Source: Candidatus Binatota bacterium
Lineage (GTDB): Bacteria > Desulfobacterota > Binatia > Bin18
Assembly (NCBI GenBank): GCA_011523315.1
Contig: WTHE01000234.1
Coordinates: 1-6,310, forward strand
Direction of reading: 5' to 3'
DNA: 6,310 nucleotides
Under the pieces are notes generated by a model. It made no database searches and had not been told where the DNA came from. It worked only from the letters and a program-made list of their open reading frames with translations. A program made the translations under genes and the position numbers. Below, in pieces: positions 6,240 through 6,310 of this stretch (its first letter is position 1; the number at the start of each line of letters is the position of its first letter).

Positions 6240-6310
6240 GATCAAGCTGTCCAGCCTTCGCCGTAAGCGGTAGAGCTGAAGCTTCATCCTCGCCCGCCCA
6301 AGCTTGACAC

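Noticed and set aside
5727..6287. Minus-strand open frame (186 codons) opposite the acetyltransferase gene
   Set aside because: Its C-terminal end lies inside the hairpin arm and its sequence is low-complexity antisense of the GNAT gene.
6240..6303. Short palindromes (TGAAGCTTCA at 6277-6286 and AAGCT/AGCTT pairs)
   Set aside because: They are short, share HindIII-like words, and form no strong stem with a T-run, so neither a terminator nor an operator can be supported.
6304..6309. TTGACA, a perfect sigma-70 -35 hexamer
   Set aside because: It falls at the right edge, so no spacer or -10 element can be seen; a single hexamer match is not enough to call a promoter.

Overview
The window looks like a stretch of a high-GC bacterial chromosome. 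Third codon positions are rich in G and C, Shine-Dalgarno (SD) sites are clear, and all five genes lie on the + strand with short gaps. The gene set (class III CoA-transferase, ThDP-dependent enzyme, FAD-linked oxidase of the alkyl-DHAP-synthase type, crotonyl-CoA carboxylase/reductase, GNAT acetyltransferase) suggests a metabolically versatile, probably aerobic environmental bacterium. No marker gene is present, so the phylum cannot be fixed. I see no rRNA, tRNA, CRISPR array, transposase, phage gene or replication origin.

Layout. 1-942: C-terminal three quarters or so of a CaiB/BaiF-type CoA-transferase, cut by the left edge. 955-2574: ThDP-dependent enzyme of the acetolactate synthase / 2-oxoacid decarboxylase superfamily, 12 bp after the first gene with an ideal SD overlapping the stop codon. 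2613-4220: FAD-binding oxidase resembling alkyldihydroxyacetonephosphate synthase. 4274-5659: crotonyl-CoA carboxylase/reductase (Ccr) that keeps every residue known to bind CO2. 5660-5747: an 88-bp gap almost filled by a near-perfect, AT-rich hairpin. 5748-6239: GNAT acetyltransferase of the spermidine/spermine (SSAT-like) type. 6240-6310: non-coding tail with nothing convincing.

How the genes may work together. Gaps of 12, 38 and 53 bp suggest that the first four genes form one operon. Their enzyme classes can be put in a plausible order: the flavoprotein oxidises a 2-hydroxy acid, the ThDP enzyme cleaves or decarboxylates a 2-oxo acid, the CoA-transferase activates a carboxylic acid, and Ccr reductively carboxylates the enoyl-CoA. 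This order is inference; no substrate can be read from the sequence.

The most unusual non-coding structure is the hairpin at 5671-5743. It sits between a strong SD (5659-5664) and the apparent start of the acetyltransferase gene (5748). Folded, it would bring the two to about 10 nt apart. A six-codon reading frame starts right after the SD and ends inside the hairpin, directly abutting an in-frame ATG. This looks like a palindromic repeat inserted into a ribosome-binding region.
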